Positions 1 to 7,227 of a DNA stretch of 43,387 bases are shown piece after piece. The DNA is from Planctomycetaceae bacterium (GTDB lineage Bacteria > Planctomycetota > Planctomycetia > Planctomycetales > Planctomycetaceae). Under the pieces are notes generated by a model. The model saw only the letters and a program-made list of their open reading frames with translations, made no database searches and was not told the origin of the DNA. The translations under genes and the position numbers were made by a program. How positions within the stretch are numbered: position 1 is the first letter of the stretch; the number at the start of each line of letters is the position of its first letter. The stretch is from NCBI GenBank assembly GCA_018699955.1, contig JABISG010000170.1, positions 1 to 43,387 on the forward strand, read 5' to 3'.

Positions 1-263
1 AAGTCCGCGAACTTCTGTCGGCCCAACATCCCATGAGCCGCACCGCGCTGCAAGCGTTGGGATACAAGGAAGTCATCGATCATCTGGAAGGCCGGGCGAC
101 GCTGGACGAAGCCATCGAGACCATTCAGCGGCGAACCCGCCAATTCGCCAAACGGCAGCACACGTGGTTTCGCAATCTGGAAGAATGTGCGGCGGTCGAG
201 ATCAGCGGCTGCGAGCCACCCGACGAACTGGCCGAACGGCTGTTGAACGTAGCCGGTTCGTAA
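1..263 (+). CDS. miaA: tRNA dimethylallyltransferase, C-terminal end (5' truncated by window)
   Basis: This is the last ~87 codons of MiaA, which transfers a dimethylallyl group to N6 of A37 in tRNAs that read UNN codons. The open frame runs in from the window edge (first full codon at position 3). It reads VRELLSAQHPMSRTALQALG followed by YKE, then TRQFAKRQHTWFRN. The GYKE and TRxxAKRQxTWFR blocks are hallmarks of the MiaA C-terminal domain. The ATG at 33 is an internal Met, not a start. The gene ends at TAA 261-263 and converges on the NYN-domain gene, with 52 bp between the two stops. Identification is firm, but nothing can be said about the missing N-terminal P-loop half. Confidence 0.93.
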   Translation, partial: VRELLSAQHPMSRTALQALGYKEVIDHLEGRATLDEAIETIQRRTRQFAKRQHTWFRNLEECAAVEISGCEPPDELAERLLNVAGS

Positions 264-315
264 CGACCGCGCTAGCGCGATTCACCCGATGCAGGAACTG
301 CGTTCTCTCGTTGTA

Positions 316-927
316 TTAATCCAACTCGTCCTCTGCCTTTTTCGCCCAGGTGTCCAACTCATTCTGCAAACGTTTGGTGTCGCTCGTCAGTTCTGCGGCT
401 TCGGGAATGTCGCCGAAAATTTCGAGCCATTCGGCGATTTCGTCGCGGCTGGTCCGCCCTGAAAGTTTCTGTGCTGGAATCGTTGATTCTCGTCGCCCAT
501 CGCTGTCGGCCCTTTTTGTGTCGCGGTCTTCCAACTGCGTGACGAACAGTTCGCTATCGACAAACTTCGCACGTCGTCGGCGAGCTGCCTTTTGCAGACG
601 ATGATCGCTGGAGACGAGACGAATTTGTCGCGGAGAAGAATGCTGCTCGATGAGTTCTTCGATAGTTGTATCCGCGTCGCCTCCACGCGGCGCGAACAGA
701 ATCTCCATCTGTTCCAACACTGCGGTCCTCGGAAGACCGGGCGGCGCATCAGCCGCGTCGAACACGACCGTCGTGCGAGCGCGCTCTGCAGCGGACAGGT
801 GTTGACTGAGAAAGTGGAGAACTCGCTTGCGGCATCTCTCCAGGTCGCCGGGACCGTATTTGTGCCGCGCCATTCCGGCCGCGTGCATCAAATTGTAGCC
901 GTCGATGATGAGATAGGATTGCGCCAT
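316..927 (-). CDS. YacP-like NYN-domain nuclease
   Basis: The 203-aa protein resembles the YacP/Rae1 family of NYN (PIN-like) endoribonucleases, some of which cut mRNA on the ribosome. The NYN signature is at the N-terminus: LIIDGYNLMH (first acidic residue), then VVFDAAD, GDADTTIEELI and VSSDHRLQ, which together give the acidic metal-binding set. The last ~60 residues are charged and probably helical. The start was placed at the ATG at 927, just before AQSYLIIDGYN; an upstream in-frame ATG at 942 would add only five residues. It lies 46 bp downstream of the acetyltransferase gene on the same strand and may be cotranscribed. The family assignment is by motif; the RNA target is unknown. Confidence 0.82.
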   Translation of the reverse strand: MAQSYLIIDGYNLMHAAGMARHKYGPGDLERCRKRVLHFLSQHLSAAERARTTVVFDAADAPPGLPRTAVLEQMEILFAPRGGDADTTIEELIEQHSSPRQIRLVSSDHRLQKAARRRRAKFVDSELFVTQLEDRDTKRADSDGRRESTIPAQKLSGRTSRDEIAEWLEIFGDIPEAAELTSDTKRLQNELDTWAKKAEDELD

Positions 928-973
928 GACGCGAACAAACAAGATCGGCAGCCGCCCCGACGTCTTGTCCTTC

Positions 974-2077
974 CTATAGGTTTAACGCCGCGGTTGCCCG
1001 GCGGAGTGAGTTCCACCAATTCTTTACGTTGCGGTTCCAGCGTAACAGCTGCGCCTTGGGTGCCATCGGCGCGAAATGCGTTAACCGGGCGGTTTCCAGT
1101 TCACTCGTTTGCCAATCGGTGACGAATGAGCGAGTCTGCGGCGCAAAGCGGTAACACTGATCGCCGCGCGAGGCTCCGTCTTGCAACATTCGAGCAGCAA
1201 GCACGCGGCCGGCGTCTCGTTCGTGGTCGGCTGAGACACCGCAGCCGACGATGTCCACCTGGCCGTTGACGTGGTGACCGTATGCGGCCGCGATCGGCCG
1301 ACCATTGAGTCGCAGTAAATTCAGATCGACGGCGGCCATGCGAACTGCGGCGGAATGTGATTCACAAAAGAACGCACGTTCGGCGGACGATTCCGTACTG
1401 GGAAACGGTCGCAATGACAGGAATTCGTCGAACAAATCGCCACGGCAGTCGGCGTTGCCGTACGACCGCTCTTCCGGGCGGAAGCGGACAAATTCCAACT
1501 TGCCCGACTGCTCTAACTGTCGCTCAGACTGATGATACAGCCGCCGCGATTGCAGCGGTCGTTCACTCCAGTAGGTCATCCAGTCTGGATTGAGATCGAC
1601 AATGGCTGCGGTGCGGCTGGGGCGAGATAAACAATTCATGCCTGCCGTCCGCAAGGCGTTTCGCGTTCGTCCCCGATCGACTCCGTTCACATCGACATGG
1701 TGTAAATCCAGAACGTCCCAGTTGCTGCGTCTTTCGCGAAGGTGCCGCATGGCGGCGATCAATGTTGCGGCCGGGTTGGGGCCAATGGGACCGTAACACG
1801 TTCCCCAATTGTCCAGCGGGTAGGTTAGAACATTGACCCGTCCGAAATTTGTTTCTGTCTTGCGAACGACAAGCGGAAGAATGCCAATTGGTTTACCGGC
1901 CAGTGAAGCGACCAGCACTTTCAGCTTTTGCGAACCACTGAAATGTCGCCAATAAAGTGTGAGCCAGTCGAACGATTGGAAATACGATGCGCCGCGCGTT
2001 CGTCGCCACAACGAGTTCCACAACAATCGAATGCCGTCCAACCCATTTTCATCGTTGATTTCGAAAACGTGAATCAT
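974..2077 (-). CDS. CelD/BcsL-like GNAT-fold acetyltransferase
   Basis: The 367-aa protein resembles the CelD/BcsL or FemAB-like group (Acetyltransf_6), which acylates polysaccharide or cell-envelope substrates. Visible features are the N-terminal block FQSFDWLTLYWRHF, then KLKVLVASLAGKPIGILPL, and a second half with LRLNGRPIAAAYGHHVNGQ and CYRFAPQTRSFVTDW, the usual layout of two linked GNAT folds. The ATG at 2077 was chosen because AAGGAG sits 8 nt upstream; an in-frame extension to 2143 has no comparable ribosome-binding site. The gene ends with TAG, which matters for the amber codon at 24670 because it shows TAG used as a normal stop here. Substrate unknown. Confidence 0.72.
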   Translation of the reverse strand: MIHVFEINDENGLDGIRLLWNSLWRRTRGASYFQSFDWLTLYWRHFSGSQKLKVLVASLAGKPIGILPLVVRKTETNFGRVNVLTYPLDNWGTCYGPIGPNPAATLIAAMRHLRERRSNWDVLDLHHVDVNGVDRGRTRNALRTAGMNCLSRPSRTAAIVDLNPDWMTYWSERPLQSRRLYHQSERQLEQSGKLEFVRFRPEERSYGNADCRGDLFDEFLSLRPFPSTESSAERAFFCESHSAAVRMAAVDLNLLRLNGRPIAAAYGHHVNGQVDIVGCGVSADHERDAGRVLAARMLQDGASRGDQCYRFAPQTRSFVTDWQTSELETARLTHFAPMAPKAQLLRWNRNVKNWWNSLRRATAALNL

Positions 2078-2248
2078 GGTGCTGACTCCTTCAAGAGGAA
2101 CGCCGGTTGATCTGTCGGCCGTTGCAGCAGAATGCTCAGCCAACAGACTTCAACGCAACCGGCGTGCCGACGCGTTCCTTTCGCCAAATGGTGCTGTATC
2201 ACGTTTGACGATGTTGCGAAAATGCATCATCGTCGACTGGCGGCATCG

Positions 2249-3028
2249 TTACGCATACACCAATCCTCCACAGACGTTGAACGCCTGCCCCGTGACTGCT
2301 CGTGCCTCATCGCTTGCCAAATAGACGGCCATCGGGGAAATGTCCTCTGGATCGAGCCGTCCGCCGATTGGCGTTAGCGACCGTTCGTGCTCTTCCAGGT
2401 TTCGTCCGAGCCGCTCAGCATCGTAGGCGATTCGCTTGTCGTTCATCAACGATTTCACCGGGCCGGGGCAAATGGAATTCACCGTGATTCCCTCGGCGGC
2501 CGTTTCTGCTGCCAGCGTTCGCATCAGGCCGATAACACCATGCTTGCTGGCGGCGTAGGCGGCACCGTGAAAGCTGGGCATCTTGCCGTTGATTGAGGCA
2601 ACCGTGATGATCCGCCCCTGCTTCTTCGCCAGCATGCCCGGCAACACAGCTTTCGAAAGCAGGTAGGGAGCAGTCAAATTGATCTTGAGAGACATCTCCC
2701 AGAAGTCGTCATCGAAATCAACAACCGGCTTGGGATTGGAACTGCTGCCCAAGCCGGCGTTGTTGACCAGAATCTCGATTGGGCCAAGCTGCGAACTGAC
2801 ATCCGCAACCAGCCGCTCCGACTCGCCCGAAGCGGCCAAATCGGCGGGGATTGCAATGGCTGTGCCGCCAGCCTCTCTGATCGTTCCCACGACCTCGTCA
2901 AGTTCTGAAGTGGATCGCGACGTGACGGCGACCTTTGCTCCTTCTCGGCCAAACGCGATTGCGATGGCCCGCCCAATCCCACGGCCGGCACCCGTAACCA
3001 ATGCAACGCGATCTGTCAGTCTTGTCAT
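2249..3028 (-). CDS. SDR-family oxidoreductase (FabG-like)
   Basis: This is a 259-aa classical short-chain dehydrogenase/reductase of typical length. The cofactor motif TGAGRGIGRA (TGxxxGxG) is at residues ~12-21, the structural NNAG follows, and the catalytic set is Ser in the VASINGK block, with Tyr and Lys in AAYAASKHG. The PG motif of NSICPGPV follows. The Arg after VTS at the end of beta-2 suggests NADP(H). Such proteins reduce 3-oxoacyl-ACP or many other carbonyl substrates, so calling it FabG would be overreach. The ATG at 3028 is preceded by GGGGAAG and matches the usual start (MTRLTDRVALVTG). It lies 59 bp downstream of the HEAT-repeat gene on the same strand. Confidence 0.88.
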   Translation of the reverse strand: MTRLTDRVALVTGAGRGIGRAIAIAFGREGAKVAVTSRSTSELDEVVGTIREAGGTAIAIPADLAASGESERLVADVSSQLGPIEILVNNAGLGSSSNPKPVVDFDDDFWEMSLKINLTAPYLLSKAVLPGMLAKKQGRIITVASINGKMPSFHGAAYAASKHGVIGLMRTLAAETAAEGITVNSICPGPVKSLMNDKRIAYDAERLGRNLEEHERSLTPIGGRLDPEDISPMAVYLASDEARAVTGQAFNVCGGLVYA

Positions 3029-3087
3029 GAACGAACGACTTCCCCATTGATGAAAAAACAAATGACCAATTCCAGCATCTTGCGATG

Positions 3088-5169
3088 CTATTTGTCAATC
3101 TTCTTCAGCACCGAAGCTGCGGCATCGCGAACTGCCTTGTCTTCATCTTGTGTTGCCTTTTTCAGGGCAGCGATCGCGGCCTTCGAGCCGACACCTATTA
3201 TGCCCAGTGTGCGCGCCGCTGCAACTCTCCCCTCGGGATTCGGAAGTTGGAGTGCGGCAACCATCAACGGCAGCGCCGCTTTGTTCGTTTTCTTGCCGGG
3301 AGCAACGCGAACGGCGGCCCAGGCGGCGACGGTTCGCTCGAACCTGTCGCGACTCGTCGCCATCTTACTTAGCAGCAGCGGGGCAACGACTTGTGCTTTC
3401 GGGCCATACGTCCCCAGTGCAAACACGGCTGCGTAACGCACCTCGGCAGCGGGGTCGTTCAACATCCGCGCGACCAATGGAACATTGTCAGTCGGGTTGG
3501 AACCGATTTCCGCCAGCGCGACAACCGCCTCGGCCCGCACATCGGCGACCGGGTCTTTCAATGCCGCTGCCAAAGCGGGAACCGCCGACTTGGCCGAGCT
3601 TCCGATCCGTCCCAACGCATCGGCCGCTTCCCGTCGCGCGAGCGAACGCTTGCTCGTGAGTCCATTTGTCAAATGGGGGATGGCAAGTTCTGCAAAATCT
3701 GCGTTATCTGGTTTCAAAGTGACGAGCGCCCAAGCGCTGGCCATCTGCAATGAGTCGTATCCTTTTTCGTTTATCGTTTGCTTCAGCACAGGAATCGCGT
3801 TTTGTGCGCCAATCCTGGCAAGGACATAGGCAGCACCGGCACGGCCAAATTTGGCATCGCTTTTCAGCAGTCTCATCAGTGTCGGCACAGCCGCCTTTGC
3901 ATTTGACCCAATCGCGGCCAATGCCAATAATGCTTCGGTCTTGGTGGCCTCGTCTTCCGCCGAAAGCAGCTTAACCAAACCTGGAACGGCTGCTTCGGCA
4001 TCGGGGCCGATCTCGCCCAGAATCGTTGCCGCCAATGAACTCAGGTTGGGATCTTTCAGCCGTTCGTTCAAAGCGGGAACGGCCGCCTTGCCGATCGCAC
4101 CAAGCGCCTCGGCTGCAGCGATTGTTACCGTGCCAACTTCATCATCCAGTGCTGTTGCCAATGCGGGGACGGCTGCTTTGGCATTCGGTCCAATGGCACC
4201 CAAGGCCCGCGCAGCTGCCGCACGAATGGTGGCATCGTCATCTCGCAGTGTCGCAGCCAATTGCGGTACGGCAGCTTTGCCGTTGCCACCAAATCGTCCA
4301 ATTGCCGAAGCCGCGTGTCCTCGGACGGGAGTTGAACTGTGCTTCAACAGTTTCGCCAAGACCGGAACAGCCCTGTCCGCGTCGCCTCCGATTGCGCCCA
4401 AAGCACGGGCCGCATGCCAGCACACTTTGGAATCGCGATCATCCAGCTTGGCGATGAGTTTGGGAGCGGCGGACGCAGCCGGTGCACCAATCGCCGCCAA
4501 GGCGTCGCAGGCTCGCATGCAGACGACGGGGTTGGAGTCGCCAATTCTCGCTGCAACGGCAGCGACTGCCGGCGCTCCCACTTCACCCAACGCGGCGACG
4601 GCATCGCTGCGAACATCTTCACTTTTGTTGTTCAACGCGGAGACAAGGACGGGCAACGCCGACTTGACGAGCGCACCGTTGTCCGGATCGATTCCCACCA
4701 ACGCCCATGCTGCAGCCACACTAAGTAGCGGGTCTTTTTCACGGGCCAGTTGCGAAAGCCTGGGAATGGCTGGCTTCGATGCCGATCCAATCAACCGAAG
4801 CGAATGCATGGCGCTGTGTCGGACGATGGTCGATTTGGAATCGAGTGTCCTGGTCAACGCCGGGACAGCTGCCGCCGCTTCAGGACCGATGCGCCCCAGC
4901 GTAATCACCGTCTCGTGTTGTAACGCCAAATCTTTCGACTGAGTGAGGCGTGCCAACCCAGGCACGGCGTCTGCACCGAGCGGCCCCAATTCCGCCAAGT
5001 CTTCAACAGCTTTCAATTGTTCCGAAACGTCTGAGCTTTTCAGTTGCGAAGTCAATGTCGCAACGCGCTGTTTCAGTTTCTCGGCAAGCGAGGTTTCGTC
5101 TGACTCGCTGGATGCGATTGATGGGGCGGTCAGCAGTACGACGGCGACGAACGTAGCGAGAGAACGCAT
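3088..5169 (-). CDS. Secreted HEAT-repeat protein (about 19 repeats)
   Basis: The 693-aa protein consists of an N-terminal signal peptide (MRSLATFVAVVLLTAPSIAS) and then almost nothing but HEAT/PBS-lyase-like repeats. I count about 19 units of ~31-37 residues with the pattern AVPAL...L.D....VR..AA.ALG.IG. Such solenoids are binding scaffolds and no catalytic residues are visible, so the partner is unknown. The ATG at 5169 is supported by GGAG upstream and by the signal peptide; the frame stays open to a GTG at 5361, but that extension has no secretory character. It is the first gene of a leftward group with the SDR, acetyltransferase and NYN genes, and is divergent from the secreted-protein gene at 5382. 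Confidence 0.85.
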   Translation of the reverse strand: MRSLATFVAVVLLTAPSIASSESDETSLAEKLKQRVATLTSQLKSSDVSEQLKAVEDLAELGPLGADAVPGLARLTQSKDLALQHETVITLGRIGPEAAAAVPALTRTLDSKSTIVRHSAMHSLRLIGSASKPAIPRLSQLAREKDPLLSVAAAWALVGIDPDNGALVKSALPVLVSALNNKSEDVRSDAVAALGEVGAPAVAAVAARIGDSNPVVCMRACDALAAIGAPAASAAPKLIAKLDDRDSKVCWHAARALGAIGGDADRAVPVLAKLLKHSSTPVRGHAASAIGRFGGNGKAAVPQLAATLRDDDATIRAAAARALGAIGPNAKAAVPALATALDDEVGTVTIAAAEALGAIGKAAVPALNERLKDPNLSSLAATILGEIGPDAEAAVPGLVKLLSAEDEATKTEALLALAAIGSNAKAAVPTLMRLLKSDAKFGRAGAAYVLARIGAQNAIPVLKQTINEKGYDSLQMASAWALVTLKPDNADFAELAIPHLTNGLTSKRSLARREAADALGRIGSSAKSAVPALAAALKDPVADVRAEAVVALAEIGSNPTDNVPLVARMLNDPAAEVRYAAVFALGTYGPKAQVVAPLLLSKMATSRDRFERTVAAWAAVRVAPGKKTNKAALPLMVAALQLPNPEGRVAAARTLGIIGVGSKAAIAALKKATQDEDKAVRDAAASVLKKIDK

Positions 5170-5381
5170 CGTTGACTCCAATCCGGATTGTCCAAAGATG
5201 TTTTTTCTGAAGATGTCAAATACAGTAGTTGAACTGTCGCGCGAACGTGTATAGAACTGGGTAAGAGACGTGCGCCGCATGCATCTTATCCCACTGCAGT
5301 TCGCGTAATCCAGATGTTGTACGAAGAATCGACCAAGAATCGACCAAGTTTTCACCGGCACACTTTACCGGAGGATTCACC
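5170..5381. promoter_or_regulatory. Divergent control region with an 11-bp tandem duplication
   Basis: This 212-bp gap separates two divergent secreted-protein genes and must hold both promoters. On the minus strand a perfect TTGACA occurs (complement of 5214-5219), but no convincing -10 sits at the right distance. An 11-bp direct duplication, GAATCGACCAA, occurs at about 5325-5335 and 5336-5346, just ahead of the rightward ribosome-binding site. Function of the repeat is unknown. Confidence 0.35.
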
Positions 5382-6068
5382 ATGAGAAACCTTGCACTGC
5401 TTCTGTCGGCATTCTCGTTCCTCGCCGTCGCCTCTCCTGCCGATGCCCAATTCCGGCGCCGCAACTGGTACCGTAATCCCGGCATCGTTGGATTCAACAG
5501 CGGCTATGGAAGTTACGGCGGCTACTCGTCAACACCCGTCGAAGGCGCGCGCCGCGGCATGGCGGACGTGATTCGTGCCCGCGGAGAAGCGGCTGAAGCA
5601 GGTACGCGGGCGATGAACAATTACGAAGAGGCTCGCAGCAAGTACATCGACAACAAGATGAAATTCACCGAAACGTACTGGGCGCGCAAGCGGTTGGGCG
5701 AAGCGGAACTGAAGAAGGATCACGACCGAAAAAGAGCAGGGCGAGATGCCTATCGTGCGACCAAAGGATCCGGGTTTCCGCCGCGTTTAAGCCCGGCGGA
5801 GCTTGACCCATCGACCGGAAAAATCTATTGGCCGCAAGCGCTGATGGGCGACAGGTACGCCGAGTTACGGAAGGAACTTGACGAGTTGTTTCAGTTGGGG
5901 TTCCATACAGGATCGCTGCGGCAATACGACTCGCAAATCAATCAGATTTCCCGTAGCATGCGTACCGAGCTGAAGAAGCACATTCGCAACATGCCAACCA
6001 ACGAATACATTGCCTCGCGAAAGTTTCTCGACAGCCTCGCCTATGAAGGCCGTTACCCCATCGGTTAA
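5382..6068 (+). CDS. Small secreted protein of unknown function
   Basis: The 228-aa protein has a clear signal peptide (MRNLALLLSAFSFLAVASPADA, cut before QFRRRNW). The mature part begins with an Arg/Tyr/Gly-rich stretch, followed by a charged, probably helical segment (GEAAEAGTRAMNNYEEARSK and onwards) rich in Lys, Glu and Arg, and a C-terminal segment with QINQISRSMRTELKKHIRNM. I recognise no family and see no catalytic motif; the helical character suggests a structural or binding role. The start has an excellent ribosome-binding site (GGAGG about 7 nt before ATG). It lies 66 bp upstream of fhcC on the same strand, but that gap holds no evidence of functional linkage. Confidence 0.75.
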   Translation: MRNLALLLSAFSFLAVASPADAQFRRRNWYRNPGIVGFNSGYGSYGGYSSTPVEGARRGMADVIRARGEAAEAGTRAMNNYEEARSKYIDNKMKFTETYWARKRLGEAELKKDHDRKRAGRDAYRATKGSGFPPRLSPAELDPSTGKIYWPQALMGDRYAELRKELDELFQLGFHTGSLRQYDSQINQISRSMRTELKKHIRNMPTNEYIASRKFLDSLAYEGRYPIG

Positions 6069-6134
6069 ATTTGAATACCAACAACGCGACTGCTAATGTC
6101 TTCGTCTTAACCTCTGCTGAATGTACCAATATTT

Positions 6135-6962
6135 ATGCCGCTCGTTTGCGAGTTGAAACAACCTTCATCGATCCCCCTCGAAGTTGATACCGTCCGGTTA
6201 GAAGCGATTCGCAGTCAGTCTGCAGATCAGGTGCAGGCGACGCTGATTCAGCGCGGCAACGAGCAATTGCCGCTGGCCGACTTCTTCGACGTCTCCGGTT
6301 CCGCCGCTGACGACAATGAAATGATTTGGCGCGGTGACTGCTCGAAGGTGAAGCTCATCGGCAGCCATCTGAGTTCCGGTCGGATTCGGGTTGAGGGAAA
6401 CGCCGGCATGCACCTTGGGGCGGAAATGTCCGGTGGCGAAATCGAAGTCAGCGGTGATGCCGGCGATTGGGTTGGCGCAGAGATGCACGGCGGACGCGTT
6501 CACATTCACGGCAACGCCGGGCATCTGGTGGGTGCCGTGTACCGGGGTGGACGTCGCGGCATGACCGGCGGTGAGATTTTTATTGATGGTAACGCCGGAA
6601 ATGAGATCGGCCACACGATGCGTCGCGGTACGATTGCCATCGGCGGCCGTTCTGGCGATGCTCCTGGTTTCAACATGATTGCCGGCTCGGTGCTTCTGTT
6701 CGGCGAAGCGGGAATCCGCCCAGGCGCCGGCATGCGACGCGGCACGATTGTCTACGGGGAACCCGATGCAGCTCCCGAAATGCTGCCCACATTCAAATTC
6801 GCCTGCGAATACCGGCCCGTCTTTCTGCGGTTCCTGTTTCTGCAGTTGAAGGCTTTCGGCTTTCCCGTCCCCGACGACTGCCTCAATGCGAGTTATCGCC
6901 GGCACTGCGGTGATTTCCTCGAAGAAGGCAAGGGCGAAATCCTGCTGCGAGCCGCCGTCTAA
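6135..6962 (+). CDS. fhcC: Formylmethanofuran dehydrogenase/formyltransferase-hydrolase subunit C
   Basis: The 275-aa protein matches subunit C of the formyltransferase/hydrolase (Fhc) complex, the bacterial relative of formylmethanofuran dehydrogenase FwdC/FmdC. That complex releases formate at the end of tetrahydromethanopterin-linked formaldehyde oxidation. The family's right-handed beta-helix of Gly-rich turns is obvious: GNAGMHLGAEMSGGEIEVSG, then DAGDWVGAEMHGG, GNAGHLVGAVYRGG, GNAGNEIGHTMRRG and GAGMRRGTIVYG. A C-terminal helical part (RPVFLRFLFLQLKAFG) follows. No good ribosome-binding site precedes the ATG at 6135, but the N-terminus aligns with family starts. The partner genes fhcA, fhcB and fhcD are not in this window. 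Confidence 0.88.
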   Translation: MPLVCELKQPSSIPLEVDTVRLEAIRSQSADQVQATLIQRGNEQLPLADFFDVSGSAADDNEMIWRGDCSKVKLIGSHLSSGRIRVEGNAGMHLGAEMSGGEIEVSGDAGDWVGAEMHGGRVHIHGNAGHLVGAVYRGGRRGMTGGEIFIDGNAGNEIGHTMRRGTIAIGGRSGDAPGFNMIAGSVLLFGEAGIRPGAGMRRGTIVYGEPDAAPEMLPTFKFACEYRPVFLRFLFLQLKAFGFPVPDDCLNASYRRHCGDFLEEGKGEILLRAAV

Positions 6963-6996
6963 ATCGCACCGGCCGTTAGACGATCGGTGTTCGCGT

Positions 6997-7019
6997 GCCA
7001 CTGGCTTGTCGCCAGTGGC
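6997..7019. terminator. Strong hairpin after fhcC, REP-like
   Basis: A perfect 9-bp inverted repeat (GCCACTGGC / GCCAGTGGC, 5-nt loop) lies 34 bp after the fhcC stop. There is no T-run, so it is not a classic intrinsic terminator. A further half copy (GCACTGGCGAC) follows at about 7028-7038, which resembles a REP-type palindromic element protecting or ending the fhcC transcript. Confidence 0.5.
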
Positions 7020-7227
7020 CACCGCGATGCACTGGCGACACGTCGTTAGCAGCCAGGAATCGTGAATTGCGAGGAATTGGCACGCCTGCACGCGTCCGCT
7101 TTCTGCCGTTGTGCGTTGGTGAGATTCGTGCAATACTTCGCCCGCTTATTGAGTGTCGATGGTGGCGGATTCCATCAGGTGTCGGATCTCAGGTGTTAAA
7201 TCATCGTGAAGCGGTTGAAACAGTATC

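Noticed and set aside
3851..4942. Long rightward open frame (363 codons) rich in Ala, Ser and Gly
   Set aside because: It is the antisense shadow of the HEAT-repeat gene; the repetitive, GC-rich codon pattern keeps the opposite strand open. The HEAT frame has a signal peptide, a ribosome-binding site and clear repeats.
6198..7133. Leftward open frame of 311 codons opposite fhcC
   Set aside because: FhcC is unmistakable on the other strand; this frame has no motif and extends into a non-coding gap.
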